Of a stretch of 64,000 nucleotides of DNA, positions 18,208 through 28,221 are shown piece after piece (position 1 is the stretch's first letter; the number at the start of each line of letters is the position of its first letter). The stretch is from Nitratireductor sp. ZSWI3 (GTDB lineage Bacteria; Pseudomonadota; Alphaproteobacteria; Rhizobiales; Rhizobiaceae). A model generated the notes under the pieces. It ran no database searches. It saw only the letters and a list, made by a program, of their open reading frames with translations, and was not told the DNA's origin. Location: contig NZ_JANKOF010000006.1 of assembly GCF_024655565.1 (NCBI RefSeq), forward strand, positions 43,388 to 107,387, written 5' to 3'. The translations under genes and the position numbers were made by a program.

Positions 18208-18594
18208 TCAGCCTTCGATTTCAACGGTGTGGTCGCGGAAGAAGGCGGCGGCGCCGGTCTCGTCGATCTCGCCGGCGGCAACCATGAGAACAAGCTGGAT
18301 CACCTCTTCCTGCTCGGCCTCCATGCTGAGCCCGTTAAAGACCAGGAAAAGGTCCGCGGCGGCAAGCCCTGTCCGTTTGTTGCCATCCACGAAGGGATGG
18401 TTTTTTACGATGCCAAACAGATAGGCCGCCGCGAGGGTGCAGAGATCGGGGTCTTCATAGGCCTGCTTCTGCAAGGGGCGGTGCAGGGCGGATTCCAGCG
18501 CGCCCTCGTCACGGACGCCGCCCGCGCCGCCATGCAGGCGCAATTGCTCGAGGTGAAGCGCCTCGACGAAGCTACGCGAGTGGAACTCGGTCAC
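18208..18594 (-). CDS. doc: Doc/Fic-family toxin (death-on-curing)
   Basis: A 128-residue Fic-fold protein with the motif HPFVDGNKRTG at residues 66-76. This is the Doc variant of the Fic signature, with the catalytic His and the anion-binding GNKR. Doc proteins phosphorylate EF-Tu and stop translation. The start is a GTG at 18594 that overlaps the stop of the AbrB-type antitoxin by four bases (GTGA), so synthesis is coupled to the antitoxin. The sequence looks intact. Kinase rather than AMP-transferase activity is inferred from family. Confidence 0.87.
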   Translation of the reverse strand: MTEFHSRSFVEALHLEQLRLHGGAGGVRDEGALESALHRPLQKQAYEDPDLCTLAAAYLFGIVKNHPFVDGNKRTGLAAADLFLVFNGLSMEAEQEEVIQLVLMVAAGEIDETGAAAFFRDHTVEIEG

Positions 18595-18821
18595 TTGGCG
18601 AGCACGCGATAGGCCGCCTCGTACTTCTTCATGCGTTCGCGCGCGATCTTCATCTTGCGCTCGAACTCCTCCGGATCGTCTGCAGGAGGCCGCAGGCGCA
18701 GCTCCTGACCGTCTTCGAGCAGGTTGAGCGTATCGCCGGCGCGCAGATTATGCCGCTCCAGGACCTCCTTCGGCAGGATGACGCCCTCGGAATTGCCGAT
18801 TTTGCGTATGGTGACGTTCAT
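18591..18821 (-). CDS. AbrB/MazE-type antitoxin
   Basis: A 76-residue protein with an N-terminal SpoVT-AbrB swapped-hairpin domain (MNVTIRKIGNSEGVILPKEV, then GDTLNLLEDGQELRL). A charged C-terminal helix (PEEFERKMKIARERMKKYEAAYRVL) probably wraps the toxin. ATG at 18821 is chosen because the domain begins there. An 11-base inverted repeat lies 10 bases upstream and is the probable autoregulatory operator. Pairing of AbrB-type antitoxins with Doc is known alongside the Phd-Doc type. Confidence 0.85.
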   Translation of the reverse strand: MNVTIRKIGNSEGVILPKEVLERHNLRAGDTLNLLEDGQELRLRPPADDPEEFERKMKIARERMKKYEAAYRVLAK

Positions 18822-18831
18822 GGTTTCGCTC

Positions 18832-18861
18832 CGCATGTTATAACAAAAGATATAACATGCG
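18832..18861. promoter_or_regulatory. Toxin-antitoxin operator
   Basis: A perfect 11-base inverted repeat, CGCATGTTATA (18832-18842) and TATAACATGCG (18851-18861), with an eight-base A-rich centre. It is AT-rich within a GC-rich neighbourhood and lies immediately upstream of the antitoxin gene. The symmetry suits a dimeric AbrB-like antitoxin. Confidence 0.7.
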
Positions 18862-18911
18862 AGGCCGGAGGACAAGGGGTGGCGGCGGAGCATCGGCGTG
18901 TGGCAGCGCTG

Positions 18912-19037
18912 CCCCTCATCCGCCTGCCGGCACCTTCTCCCCGTGAACGGGGAGAAGGAGGATGGCCGCAATGTCGAGCGTAAACATCTATGCCCCCTTC
19001 TTCCCGCTGGCGGGGAGAAGGTGAGGATGAGGGGCGG
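18912..19037 (+). repeat. Palindromic 126-bp intergenic repeat, copy 1
   Basis: It begins with CCCCTCATCCGCCTGCCGGC and ends with GTGAGGATGAGGGGCGG. It contains two hairpins of the form CTTCTCCCCG...CGGGGAGAAG joined by a spacer with GGATGGCCGCAATGTCGAGC. The same element occurs at 29613-29739 in the opposite orientation. This layout is familiar from Rhizobiales genomes, where such elements sit between genes. The first hairpin carries CCCCGTGAACGGGG here against CCCCGTAAACGGGG in the other copy. Confidence 0.85.
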
Positions 19038-19079
19038 GCGGCGATTGCCGAGAAGGCGGCGCCGACCACCCGTCCCGCC

Positions 19080-21206
19080 TCACGCCCCCTCGAGCAGCCG
19101 GTCGAGCAGGCGTTCGGCCGCTTCGGGAATGACCGTGCCGGGCGGGAAGATCTCGCTCGCTCCCGCCTTGCGCACGGCAACGAAATCATTCGGCGGGATG
19201 ACGCCGCCGGCGACGAGGAGAATGTTGCCGTGGCCGCGCTTTTCGAGCGCTTCCTTGAGCTCGGGAATGAGCGTCAGGTGGCCGGCGGCGAGCGAAGAGG
19301 CGCCGATGACGTGGACATCGTTGCGGATGGCGAGATCGGCGACCTCCTCGGGCGTCTGGAACATCGCGCCGACGGTGACGTCGAAGCCCAGATCGCCGAA
19401 GGCGGTGGCGATCACCTTCTGGCCGCGATCGTGGCCGTCCTGGCCGATCTTGGCGACGAGGATGCGCGGCGCCGTTCCCGTCTTCCTCCTGAAAGCCTCA
19501 ACCTTCTCCTGGGTACGGTCGACGGAGGCGAGATTGCCGATCTCCTTGCGGTAGACGCCGGAAATGGTGCGGATGTCGGCGACATGGCGGTCGAACACCT
19601 TCTCCAGCGCCAGGGAGATCTCGCCGACCGTCGCCTTGGCGCGTGCCGCGCGGATGGCGAATTCGAGCAGGTTCGCGCCTTCGCCGGCGGCGCGCGTGAG
19701 GGCATCGAGCGCGCTTTCGGTCTCCGCCACGTCGCGGGTGCCCTTGAGCTGCTGCAGCTTGGCGAGCTGGCGGGCGCGGACCTCGGCATTGTCGACCTTC
19801 AGCACATCGACCTCGGTATCGACCTCGGGCTTGTAGCTGTTGACGCCGACGACCATCTGCTCGCCCGAATCGATGCGCGCCTGCGTGCGTGCGGCGGCTT
19901 CTTCGACCCGCATCTTCGGCACGCCCTTCTCGATGGCCGCCGCCATGCCGCCGAGGCTCTCCACCTCCTCGATATGCGCGAGGGCGCGAGCGGCGAGGTC
20001 ATGCGTCAGCCTCTCGACGAAGAAGGAGCCACCCCAGGGGTCGATCAGCCGCGTGGTGCCGGATTCCTTCTGCAGCACGAGCTGGGTGTTGCGGGCGATG
20101 CGCGCCGAATGGTCGGTGGGTAGCGCCAGGGCCTCATCGAAGGCGTTGGTGTGCAGCGACTGGGTGTGCCCCTGCGTGGCGGCCATCGCCTCGACCATGG
20201 TGCGGACGATGTTGTTGTGGGGATCTTGCGCTGTCAGCGACCAGCCGGAGGTCTGGCAATGGGTCCGAAGCGACAGGGAACGCTCGTTCTTCGGCGCGAA
20301 ATTCTCCTTTAACAGCGTCGCCCAGAGCAGGCGTGCCGCGCGCATCTTGGCGACTTCCATGAAGAAGTTCATGCCGATCGCCCAGAAGAAGGAGAGGCGC
20401 GGCGCAAAACGGTCGATGTCGAGGCCGGCGGCAAGGCCCGCCCGGGCATATTCGATGCCGTCGGCGATGGTGTAGGCAAGCTCCAGGTCGGCCGTCGCGC
20501 CGGCCTCCTGCATGTGATAGCCGGAGATCGAGATCGAGTTGAATTTCGGCATGTGCTGCGCCGTATAGGCGAAGATGTCCGAAATGATCCGCATCGACGG
20601 CTTGGGCGGGTAGATGTAGGTGTTGCGGACCATGAACTCCTTCAGAATGTCGTTCTGAATGGTGCCCGAAAGGTCTTTCTGCCGAACGCCCTGCTCCTCC
20701 GCCGCAACGATGTAGAGCGCCATGATCGGCAGCACCGCGCCGTTCATCGTCATCGACACGCTCATCTTGTCGAGCGGGATGCCGTCGAAGAGCTGGCGCA
20801 TGTCGAGAATGGAATCGATCGCCACGCCGGCCATGCCGACATCGCCGGCAACGCGCGGATGGTCGCTATCGTAGCCGCGATGGGTGGCCAGGTCGAAAGC
20901 GACCGACAGGCCCTTCTGCCCGGCGGCGAGATTGCGCCGGTAGAAGGCATTCGATTCCTCCGCCGTGGAGAAGCCGGCATATTGCCGGATGGTCCAGGGC
21001 TGGCGCGAATACATGGTGGGGTAGGGGCCGCGGATGAAGGGCGCGGCGCCCGGATAGGTGTCGAGGAAGCGCAGGCCCTTCAGATCGTCTTCCGTATAGA
21101 TGGAACGGATCTCGACGCCCTCCGGCGTCATTGTCGGGCTGGCGGAGGCAGAAGGAGAGGGTGTGTGGGGGACCGACCAGGCAATGCTGGAAAAGTCCGG
21201 GATCAT
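19080..21206 (-). CDS. scpA: Methylmalonyl-CoA mutase, large (catalytic) subunit
   Basis: A 708-residue B12-dependent mutase interconverting methylmalonyl-CoA and succinyl-CoA, the last step of propionyl-CoA assimilation. The N-terminal barrel has [20 protein letters not shown] near residue 60. The C-terminal B12 domain holds [18 protein letters not shown] near residue 588, with the cobalt-coordinating His in DxHxxG. Full length and intact. The ATG overlaps the small-subunit stop (ATGA). Confidence 0.95.
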   Translation of the reverse strand: MIPDFSSIAWSVPHTPSPSASASPTMTPEGVEIRSIYTEDDLKGLRFLDTYPGAAPFIRGPYPTMYSRQPWTIRQYAGFSTAEESNAFYRRNLAAGQKGLSVAFDLATHRGYDSDHPRVAGDVGMAGVAIDSILDMRQLFDGIPLDKMSVSMTMNGAVLPIMALYIVAAEEQGVRQKDLSGTIQNDILKEFMVRNTYIYPPKPSMRIISDIFAYTAQHMPKFNSISISGYHMQEAGATADLELAYTIADGIEYARAGLAAGLDIDRFAPRLSFFWAIGMNFFMEVAKMRAARLLWATLLKENFAPKNERSLSLRTHCQTSGWSLTAQDPHNNIVRTMVEAMAATQGHTQSLHTNAFDEALALPTDHSARIARNTQLVLQKESGTTRLIDPWGGSFFVERLTHDLAARALAHIEEVESLGGMAAAIEKGVPKMRVEEAAARTQARIDSGEQMVVGVNSYKPEVDTEVDVLKVDNAEVRARQLAKLQQLKGTRDVAETESALDALTRAAGEGANLLEFAIRAARAKATVGEISLALEKVFDRHVADIRTISGVYRKEIGNLASVDRTQEKVEAFRRKTGTAPRILVAKIGQDGHDRGQKVIATAFGDLGFDVTVGAMFQTPEEVADLAIRNDVHVIGASSLAAGHLTLIPELKEALEKRGHGNILLVAGGVIPPNDFVAVRKAGASEIFPPGTVIPEAAERLLDRLLEGA

Positions 21207-22642
21207 GCACTGCCTCCGCTCATCTCATCGATCCGGTGCACCAGAAGCGGGCGGCAGCGGACGGCGGCTTCGCCGGCGCTCGTGTGCGATTGCGCCTTCA
21301 AGGTCGTCACCGGGCGTTCCTTCTCGGTCGGATAAAGCGTCGAGCCGATCACCGGCCTGCTGCCGTCGCTCACAAGCTCCTGCCGCCTGTCGCGCGCCGC
21401 AAGGACGCGCTCCTGGATGTGGCCCGCCATCAGGCTGCGCAGCACGCCGCCCTCATTCTCGATGCGGCGGAATTCATCCCAGGCCTTCTCGCAAAGCGCC
21501 GCGGTCAGCGCCTCGATGCCTCCCGAGCCGGCGGCCGGGTCCACGGCGAGACCCAGGTGGCTTTCGCCGGCAAGGATCAGCTGCGTGTTGCGGGCCAGGC
21601 GCCGCGCCGCGCCGTCGGCAAGGCCGTGCACCACGGTGTGCGGCAGGACCGACAGGGAATCGGCGCCGCCGACGACGGCCGAGAAGGCGGCGATCGTGGT
21701 GCGCAGGATGTTGGTCTCCGGGTCCTTCGCCGTCATCATGCGATAGGAGGTCTCGGCGTGGATCGTCGCCGGCGACGGCTCGATCGAACAGGTTTCCTGA
21801 ACGCGGGCCCACAGACGGCGCAGAGCCCGGATCTTGGCGATGGACAGGAACTGGTCCTGGTCGACGCACAGCGAAAAGCCGATATGCGGCGCGGCATAGA
21901 CGAGCGGCTGGCGGGCCTGCTCGAACATGCGCAGATGCGACACCGCCGAAGCCAGCATGATGCCGAGCTCCTGGGCTTCGGAGGCGCCCGCATTGTGGAA
22001 CACGCGGCCGTCGCCCTCGAGGAGGATGCCCGGCAGGTCCATGGCGAAGAAGCCGGCGAAGGACTGCGGCATGGATGCCTCGAGCGCTTCGATGGACATC
22101 CGCAGTTGCCCCGTCCCGGCGAAGGTGGCCGCCGGCGAGATGCCGAAGGATAGGGTCATGCGTGCGGGATCGATGCGCCGCTCGGTAAAATGCTCCGTGA
22201 GCCAGTCGACAGCCGCCCGGCTGTTGGGATTGGCATCCATGCGCAGATGCATCTCGTGCAGCGGGATGCCGTCGATGGCCGTGATCAGGGCTTCTGCCGT
22301 CGCCGGCAGGCCGAAACCGAAAGCGTTGGGCGCGCCGGCCAGGACGAGCGAGAGGCCGGTCGCTCCCTGGGCGACGTCCTCTTTGGCCTGCCGGTTGGCG
22401 CGCAGCGGATCGGGATCGTCGATGCGCTGGACGATGCTCCAGCCGGGCGCGGTGCGGCCGCGCTCGAGCGGAACCGCATCCTTGGCCCGCCCGTACAGCG
22501 CCTGCACGGAAATATCGTCGTCGGTCTTCCAGACGAGGGTATCGGCATCGGCTTCGCCCTTGAGAGAATCCCGCACGAGCGCGCGCCAGCCTTCCTCGTC
22601 GACAGGCGGAAATTCCACTTTCTTCAGGATCGATCGATCCAA
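21203..22642 (-). CDS. mutA: Methylmalonyl-CoA mutase, small subunit
   Basis: A 479-residue subunit resembling the mutase barrel but lacking the B12-binding DxHxxG domain, as expected for MutA. Barrel motifs include [23 protein letters not shown] and [18 protein letters not shown] chose TTG at 22642 ([19 protein letters not shown]) because GGGAGGA lies five bases upstream. The longer open frame to 22936 is translated upstream sequence with no homology. It is translationally coupled to the large subunit. Confidence 0.88.
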   Translation of the reverse strand: MDRSILKKVEFPPVDEEGWRALVRDSLKGEADADTLVWKTDDDISVQALYGRAKDAVPLERGRTAPGWSIVQRIDDPDPLRANRQAKEDVAQGATGLSLVLAGAPNAFGFGLPATAEALITAIDGIPLHEMHLRMDANPNSRAAVDWLTEHFTERRIDPARMTLSFGISPAATFAGTGQLRMSIEALEASMPQSFAGFFAMDLPGILLEGDGRVFHNAGASEAQELGIMLASAVSHLRMFEQARQPLVYAAPHIGFSLCVDQDQFLSIAKIRALRRLWARVQETCSIEPSPATIHAETSYRMMTAKDPETNILRTTIAAFSAVVGGADSLSVLPHTVVHGLADGAARRLARNTQLILAGESHLGLAVDPAAGSGGIEALTAALCEKAWDEFRRIENEGGVLRSLMAGHIQERVLAARDRRQELVSDGSRPVIGSTLYPTEKERPVTTLKAQSHTSAGEAAVRCRPLLVHRIDEMSGGSA

Positions 22643-22819
22643 CACGTCCTCCCACTTTGCCGACAGCCGGACCCCGCACGTCGTCCACGCGCGGACCCGG
22701 ATGCGCATCCAACGGTCGTGCGAGTTTAGGACGCGGTTTCCGACGCCGCAATGCACCATTGATGGATTACCGCCCGGCGTTGCAAGAAAGCCGCGCCGAG
22801 GCGCGATCGCACAAGGTCG

Positions 22820-22848
22820 TTGAGACTTGCCACGCGTCTGACTATACC
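22820..22848 (+). promoter_or_regulatory. Sigma70-like promoter for the HerA-like ATPase
   Basis: TTGAGA (22820-22825) and TATACC (22843-22848) are separated by 17 bases and lie 48 bases before the downstream ATG. The rest of the 253-base divergent gap shows no other clear element. Confidence 0.5.
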
Positions 22849-22895
22849 GGATGGCATTGCGTCGCAGCGCGAAAATCATTGAGCGAGGCCATTTC

Positions 22896-24470
22896 ATGAC
22901 GGCGGAAGACAGCATTTTCCTCGGCGCGAGCCGCAAGCCGGACGACAGCTATCAGCAGGCCGAACGCCTTCTGCTCAAATACGCCAACCGGCATGGCCTC
23001 GTCACCGGCGCCACCGGCACGGGCAAGACCGTGACTCTGCAGATTCTGGCGGAAAGCTTTTCCAACGCCGGCGTGCCGGTCTTCTGCGCCGACGTGAAGG
23101 GCGACCTGTCGGGCATTGCGATGATGGGCGAGGCGAAGGATTTCCTCCTGAAGCGCGCCGAGACGATCAAGCTAGATCCCTACGAGTTCCAGGAGTTCCC
23201 GGTCATCTTCTGGGACCTGTTCGGCGAGAAGGGCCATCCGATCCGCGCGACCGTTTCCGAGATGGGCCCGCTCCTCCTGTCGCGGTTGATGAACCTGTCG
23301 GAGGCCCAGGAGGGTGTCCTCAACATCGCCTTCCGCATCGCCGACGAGGAAGGGCTGCTGCTCCTCGACATGAAGGACCTGCAGGCGCTTCTGACCCATG
23401 TGGCGGACCGGGCGGCCGAGATCGGCACGCGCTACGGCAATGTCTCCAAGCAGTCGGTCGGGGCGATCCAGCGCAACCTCCTGGTGCTGGAGCAGCAGGG
23501 AGGCGAGCACTTCTTCGGCGAGCCGGCGCTGCGCATTGCCGACATCATGCGCACGACGCGCGACGGCCGCGGCGCGATCAACGTGCTCGCCGCCGACAAG
23601 CTGATGATGAACCCGCGGCTCTACGCGACCTTCCTGCTGTGGCTCCTGTCCGAGTTGTTCGAGGAATTGCCGGAAGTGGGCGATCCCGATCGGCCAAAGC
23701 TGGTGTTCTTCTTCGACGAGGCGCATCTCCTGTTCGACGACGCACCGAAGATCCTCGTCGACCGGGTCGAGCAGGTGGTGCGGCTGATCCGCTCGAAGGG
23801 TGTCGGTGTCTATTTCGTTACCCAGAACCCGCTCGACGTGCCCGAGACCGTGCTGAGCCAACTCGGCAATCGTGTCCAGCATGCGTTGCGCGCCTACACG
23901 CCGCGCGAGCAGAAGGCGGTGAAGACGGCGGCGGACACGTTCCGTCCGAACCCCGAATTCGACTGTTTCGAGGCGATCACCAAACTGGGTGTCGGCGAGG
24001 CGCTGGTGTCGACGCTCGAAGCGAAGGGCATCCCGTCCGTGGTTCAGCGGACGCTGATCCGCCCGCCGGCATCGCGGCTCGGCCCGATCACCGACGCCGA
24101 GCGCGACAAGCTGATCAAGGAAAGCCCGGTTGCCGGCCAGTACGATCAGTCGGTCGACCGGGAATCGGCGTTCGAGATGCTTCAAAAGCGCGCCGAGGAG
24201 AAGGTGAAGGCGGAAGCGGAAGCCGCGCGCAAGGAGGAAGAGCAGGACGGCGCCGAAGGACGCTCGCGCTGGTCGCTGCCCGATTTCGGTGACGGCGGCA
24301 GCAGCGCGCCGCGCACCTCCTCCCGCAGGACCACGACGACGCGGCGCCGCACCTCGAACCGGCAATCGGTGACCGAGGCGGCGGTGAAGTCCGTGGTGCG
24401 CTCGGTCGGCTCCTCGCTCGGCCGTGCCTTGGTGCGCGGCATCCTCGGCAGTCTGAAGAGGGGCCTCTGA
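22896..24470 (+). CDS. HerA-like (DUF853/YjgR) ATPase
   Basis: A 524-residue P-loop ATPase of the HerA/FtsK superfamily, DUF853 branch. Walker A is [11 protein letters not shown] near residue 38, and Walker B is [12 protein letters not shown] near residue 267. A glutamine-containing sensor ([20 protein letters not shown]) follows. The C-terminus has a charged coiled segment ([20 protein letters not shown]) and an Arg/Thr-rich tail ending with [15 protein letters not shown] at 22896 gives the family N-terminus. The role of the family is unproven; DNA translocation or resection is suggested by homology. A strong terminator follows. Confidence 0.85.
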   Translation: MTAEDSIFLGASRKPDDSYQQAERLLLKYANRHGLVTGATGTGKTVTLQILAESFSNAGVPVFCADVKGDLSGIAMMGEAKDFLLKRAETIKLDPYEFQEFPVIFWDLFGEKGHPIRATVSEMGPLLLSRLMNLSEAQEGVLNIAFRIADEEGLLLLDMKDLQALLTHVADRAAEIGTRYGNVSKQSVGAIQRNLLVLEQQGGEHFFGEPALRIADIMRTTRDGRGAINVLAADKLMMNPRLYATFLLWLLSELFEELPEVGDPDRPKLVFFFDEAHLLFDDAPKILVDRVEQVVRLIRSKGVGVYFVTQNPLDVPETVLSQLGNRVQHALRAYTPREQKAVKTAADTFRPNPEFDCFEAITKLGVGEALVSTLEAKGIPSVVQRTLIRPPASRLGPITDAERDKLIKESPVAGQYDQSVDRESAFEMLQKRAEEKVKAEAEAARKEEEQDGAEGRSRWSLPDFGDGGSSAPRTSSRRTTTTRRRTSNRQSVTEAAVKSVVRSVGSSLGRALVRGILGSLKRGL

Positions 24471-24475
24471 GACGC

Positions 24476-24507
24476 AAAAAAGGGGCTCCGGCGAGCCCCT
24501 TTTTCTT
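24476..24507. terminator. Bidirectional intrinsic terminator
   Basis: AGGGGCTC (24481-24488) and GAGCCCCT (24493-24500) form an eight-pair stem with a CGGC loop. There is a T run after it and an A run before it, so it can end both the HerA-like gene and the convergent L,D-transpeptidase gene. Confidence 0.9.
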
Positions 24508-24527
24508 TCGGTTTTCCGGCGCGGCGA

Positions 24528-25271
24528 TCAGGCCGTGGCGATGCCCGACGTCACCAGGATGGGGGAGCCGTCCGGGACGCGGTTGTAGAGATCGATCACG
24601 TCCTGGTTGATCATGCGCACGCAGCCCGAGGAGACGGATTTGCCGATGGTCCACCATTCCGGCGAGCCGTGGACGCGATAGAGCGTGTCCTTGCCGTCCT
24701 GGAAAATGTAGAGCGCTCGGGCGCCGAGCGGGTTCGCCACGCCCGGCTGCATGCCGCCGAGCCATGTGTCGTTGGCCTTGTCGTACTCGGCACGGTATTT
24801 TTCCAGCTCCGGCTGCCGGTCGATCATCTCGGATGGCGGGAACCAGCGCGGCCACTGCTGCTTGAACCTGATCTCCGCACGGCCGGCCCACTCGAAGCCG
24901 GCGCGGCCGAGGCCGACGCCGTAGCGCAGCGCCCGTCCATTGCCGCGGACGAGGTAGAGGAAGTGATTGGCCGTATCGACGACGATCGTGCCGGCGCGCT
25001 CGCCGGTCGGGTCGGCGACTTCCTGGCGATAATAGCGCGGGTTGATCTTCTCGAACGGCACGGCGGGGATGTCGTAGCCGGCGTCGCTGACCGCCGCATA
25101 CATCGAGCTGGACGTGGTCACGGTCGGCTCGGGCACGCGCCCCTCGACCACGGGTGCGTTGCCGGAACTGCTCACGCAGGCGGACAGGGTGAGCGAGGCG
25201 GCACCTGCCGCACCGGCGGAAAGAAACTTACGACGTGTCAAAAGTCGTTCGGCACTGGGGGAATTCGACAT
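24528..25271 (-). CDS. L,D-transpeptidase (ErfK/YbiS/YnhG family), exported
   Basis: A 247-residue cell-wall enzyme. The N-terminus TRRKFLSAGAAGAASLTLSAC combines a twin-arginine motif with a lipobox (LSAC), so the mature protein may be a Tat-exported lipoprotein. The YkuD catalytic domain follows; it contains VHGSPEWWTIGKSVSSGCVR near residue 210, with the His and the catalytic Cys. ATG at 25271 is chosen because it gives this signal. The enzyme forms 3-3 crosslinks or links lipoproteins to peptidoglycan. Two long inverted repeats lie just upstream. Confidence 0.88.
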   Translation of the reverse strand: MSNSPSAERLLTRRKFLSAGAAGAASLTLSACVSSSGNAPVVEGRVPEPTVTTSSSMYAAVSDAGYDIPAVPFEKINPRYYRQEVADPTGERAGTIVVDTANHFLYLVRGNGRALRYGVGLGRAGFEWAGRAEIRFKQQWPRWFPPSEMIDRQPELEKYRAEYDKANDTWLGGMQPGVANPLGARALYIFQDGKDTLYRVHGSPEWWTIGKSVSSGCVRMINQDVIDLYNRVPDGSPILVTSGIATA

Positions 25272-25300
25272 CGGTCTCTTCGTTGTTCTAGTGGTCTGAC

Positions 25301-25396
25301 CGAAACAGATGATACCCGTCTGTTTCGACAAGTCAGCACACAAGCTGTTGATCTGGCGAGGCGATTTTTCCCAACAGATGGGCACCATCTGTTGGG
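25301..25396. promoter_or_regulatory. Two related inverted repeats upstream of the L,D-transpeptidase
   Basis: First repeat: CGAAACAGA (25301-25309) and TCTGTTTCG (25319-25327). Second repeat: CCCAACAGATGG (25370-25381) and CCATCTGTTGGG (25385-25396), perfect over 12 bases with a three-base centre. Both share the half-site AACAGAT. They lie 30 and 99 bases before the ATG. They look like tandem operators, or one operator plus an mRNA hairpin. The rest of the 339-base gap (25397-25610) shows nothing I can name. Confidence 0.5.
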
Positions 25397-25610
25397 ATCG
25401 CACCACCAGCGTTTGGTCAGGACGGTGACGAGGGGCGCCTTGGGTACGCCCACCCCACCAGCACGGGAAACTTCCCACGTTCCTTCCTGGCTCCGAAAAT
25501 ATCGGTCTGCGCTTGATAAACCCGCCAATTTCGTCTGGAAGTCGAAAAATGAAGCCTCGACGAAGTTCGTGGGCAACTGTGTTATAACTGCATCATCGAA
25601 ATCCGGAGCC

Positions 25611-26267
25611 TCAGTTCAGCAATCCCTCCAGCGAAGGCAGGATGAGGTCCGGCGGAAAGTCCTCGTATTCGTCCGGCTGCCCTGTGCGGTTGAGCCAGAC
25701 GGTGTGGAAGCCGAAATGGTGGGCTCCGGCGATGTCCCAGCGGTTGGAGGATTGGAAGGACACGGCGTCGGGATAGACGCGCCAGGCATTGGTCACCATC
25801 TCGTAGACCGACTGGTCGGTCTTGAAGCGGCGCACCGTCTCGACGGAAAAGACATCGTCGAGGACCGTGTCGAGAGCCGAGGAGCGGATGGCCGATTCCA
25901 GCATGGCAGGCGAGCCGTTGGACAGGATGGCGAGCCGCGCGCCGCCCGCCTTCAGCGCCTTCAGCACCGCCGGAACCTCCTCGTAGCAATCGAGCTGCCA
26001 ATAGGCGTCGAGAAGGGGCTGCCGGAGGCGGCGGTCGATGGACGGCATTTTCGCAAAGGCGAAATCGAGCGCACGTTCGGTCATCGTCCAGAAATCGGCA
26101 TAATGGCCCATCAGCGTCGAAACCCAGGAATATTCGAGCTGCTTCGCCCGCCACAGCTCCGAGAAGAGCTGGCCATCCGGACCGATCTCGCCGGCATGGC
26201 GGCGCACGGCCGCGTGGACGTCGAACAACGTGCCGTAGGCATCGAACACATAGGCGGCGTGGCGCAT
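25611..26267 (-). CDS. Haloacid dehalogenase, type II
   Basis: A 218-residue HAD-superfamily protein of the L-2-haloacid dehalogenase type. Motif I is FDAYGTLFDVHAA with the nucleophilic Asp near residue 8. Motif II is LAILSNGSPAML near residue 112. The Lys and Asp region is RRFKTDQSVYEM near residue 146, and SSNRWDIAGAHHFG near residue 170 is the subfamily signature. ATG at 26267 is preceded by AGGAG. Family members hydrolyse 2-haloacids, but the physiological substrate in an undefined strain may differ. Confidence 0.87.
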   Translation of the reverse strand: MRHAAYVFDAYGTLFDVHAAVRRHAGEIGPDGQLFSELWRAKQLEYSWVSTLMGHYADFWTMTERALDFAFAKMPSIDRRLRQPLLDAYWQLDCYEEVPAVLKALKAGGARLAILSNGSPAMLESAIRSSALDTVLDDVFSVETVRRFKTDQSVYEMVTNAWRVYPDAVSFQSSNRWDIAGAHHFGFHTVWLNRTGQPDEYEDFPPDLILPSLEGLLN

Positions 26268-26459
26268 GAACACTCCTGTCGTCGAACATACTTGACCGCA
26301 GACATGCGCGGGGGTCAAGAAGTCCCTCTGGCCTCATCGATAGGCGGACGGTAGCGATTGACGGCGCCCGGCAAAGCCATTTCGATGTCTGGCACGAGAC
26401 GATGAGAATGCCGTTGCTTCGGCGGCGGCGAAGCATGGATCAAGGAAGGAAGCGACAGC

Positions 26460-27338
26460 ATGACCGTAGTGACCGAAGTCCAATCGGCGACCTGGACATT
26501 CGTTGATGGCGACTGGCATGAGGGCAACGTACCGCTGATCGGTCCCCGCAGCCATGCAATGTGGCTCGGCTCCACTGTGTTCGATGGCGCACGCTGGTTC
26601 GAAAACGTGGCGCCTGATCTCGACCGGCATGCCGCGCGCGTCAATGCCTCGGCGGCCAATCTCGGGCTGAAGCCGACGGTGGCCACGGAAGAGATCGTCG
26701 GCCTGGCCCGCGACGGGCTGAAGAAGTTCGACGGCAAGACGGCGGTTTACATCAGGCCGATGTACTGGGGCGAGCACGGCGGGTATATGGGCGTGCCGGC
26801 CGATCCTGATTCCAGTCGCTTCTGCCTGTGCCTCTACGAGGCGCCGATGATCGAGCCGAGCGGCTTTTCGGTGACCGTTTCGCCGTTCCGCCGGCCGACG
26901 CTGGAAACCGCGCCGACCAATGCGAAGGCCGGCTGCCTCTACCCGAACAACGGCCGGGCGATCCTCGAAGCCCGCAGCCGCGGCTACGACAACGCCCTGG
27001 TGCTCGACATGCTGGGCAACGTGGCCGAGACGGGCAGTTCGAACATCTTCCTGGTCAAGGACGGCGTCGCGTTCACGCCGGCGCCGAACGGGACGTTCCT
27101 GTCGGGCATCACCCGCAGCCGCATCATCGAATTGCTTCGCGAGGCCGGTGTCGAGGTCGTCGAGAAGACGCTTTCGGTGAAGGATTTCCTCAACGCCGAT
27201 GAGGTCTTCTCGACCGGTAACCACTCCAAGGTGGTTCCGGTGAACCGGGTCGAGGACCGCGATTTTCAGGCCGGCCCTGTGGCCAAAAAGGCCCGCGCCC
27301 TTTATTGGGAGTGGGCCCATTCGGGGCTGCCGGTCTGA
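26460..27338 (+). CDS. ilvE: Branched-chain amino acid aminotransferase (class IV)
   Basis: A 292-residue fold-type IV PLP aminotransferase. The PLP lysine is probably in TNAKAGCLYPNNGRAILEA near residue 155. The C-terminal half has VAETGSSNIFLVKDG and TFLSGITRSRIIELLREAG, the class-IV signature. It transfers amino groups between glutamate and branched-chain oxoacids. The N-terminus and the NAKAG context belong to an alphaproteobacterial IlvE subgroup, and D-amino acid or other class-IV activity cannot be wholly excluded. Monocistronic, divergent from the dehalogenase. Confidence 0.85.
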   Translation: MTVVTEVQSATWTFVDGDWHEGNVPLIGPRSHAMWLGSTVFDGARWFENVAPDLDRHAARVNASAANLGLKPTVATEEIVGLARDGLKKFDGKTAVYIRPMYWGEHGGYMGVPADPDSSRFCLCLYEAPMIEPSGFSVTVSPFRRPTLETAPTNAKAGCLYPNNGRAILEARSRGYDNALVLDMLGNVAETGSSNIFLVKDGVAFTPAPNGTFLSGITRSRIIELLREAGVEVVEKTLSVKDFLNADEVFSTGNHSKVVPVNRVEDRDFQAGPVAKKARALYWEWAHSGLPV

Positions 27339-27441
27339 CGGCGAGGGAACAAAGGAGCGGAGCGGGTATTGTCCCACTGGAGACAGGACCCCATCTGCGA
27401 CCTGTCGATTTTCAACCACCTGTACGAGGGAGTTTATCACC

Positions 27442-28041
27442 ATGGCTTTTGAACTGCCGGACCTGCCTTACGATTACGAGGCTCTGCAGCCTTTCATGTC
27501 GAAGGAGACGCTGGAATACCACCACGACAAGCACCACAAGGCCTATGTCGACAACGGTAACAAGCTGGCGGCAGAGGCGGGCATGGACGGCCTGTCGCTC
27601 GAGGATGTGGTGAAGCAATCCTTCGGCAAGAATGCCGGCCTCTTCAACAACGCCGCCCAGCACTACAACCACGTCCATTTCTGGAAGTGGATGAAGAAGG
27701 GCGGCGGCGGCAGCAGCCTGCCGGGCGCGCTGGCCAAGGCGATCGACAGCGACCTCGGCGGCTACGACAAGTTCCGCGCCGACTTCATCACTGCCGGCAC
27801 GACGCAGTTCGGCTCGGGCTGGGCCTGGATTGCCGTGAAGAACGGCAAGCTGGAGATCATGAAAACGCCGAACGGCGAGAACCCGCTGGTGCACGGGGCA
27901 ACGCCGATCCTCGGCGTCGACGTGTGGGAGCACTCCTACTACATCGACTATCGCAACGCCCGGCCGAAATATCTCGAGGCGTTCGTCGACAGCCTGATCA
28001 ACTGGGATTACGTCCTCGAACTCTACGAGAAGGCCGCCTGA
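27442..28041 (+). CDS. sodB: Superoxide dismutase, Fe/Mn family
   Basis: A 199-residue cytoplasmic superoxide dismutase. Metal ligands can be placed at H27 (EYHHDKHHKAY), a second His in NNAAQHYNHVHFW, and the Asp and His of GVDVWEHSYYIDYRN. ATG at 27442 follows GAGGGAG at a normal distance. A strong terminator sits 50 bases after the stop. The metal (Fe, Mn or either) cannot be told by eye. Confidence 0.94.
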   Translation: MAFELPDLPYDYEALQPFMSKETLEYHHDKHHKAYVDNGNKLAAEAGMDGLSLEDVVKQSFGKNAGLFNNAAQHYNHVHFWKWMKKGGGGSSLPGALAKAIDSDLGGYDKFRADFITAGTTQFGSGWAWIAVKNGKLEIMKTPNGENPLVHGATPILGVDVWEHSYYIDYRNARPKYLEAFVDSLINWDYVLELYEKAA

Positions 28042-28091
28042 GACGGCGCGCTGTGATTTCACAATAAATATAGGATCGTCCTGTAACGAGA

Positions 28092-28117
28092 GGCCCGGCC
28101 CTGCGCCGGGCCTTTTT
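28092..28117 (+). terminator. Intrinsic terminator after sodB
   Basis: GGCCCGGC (28092-28099) pairs with GCCGGGCC (28105-28112) around a five-base loop and is followed by five T residues. Confidence 0.9.
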
Positions 28118-28221
28118 GCGTCCTAGATGTCCTCACGAAACCGTGAATGGATGTCGCGGATTTTTCAGCGGCAGCGGCCGTTGAAGCCGATATTGTCCGT
28201 GCAAATCACTGGAGGGTTCTG

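Noticed and set aside
25370..25396. The 12-base inverted repeat as an intrinsic terminator for the dehalogenase gene
   Set aside because: No T run follows the stem in the direction of transcription of either neighbour; an operator is the simpler reading.
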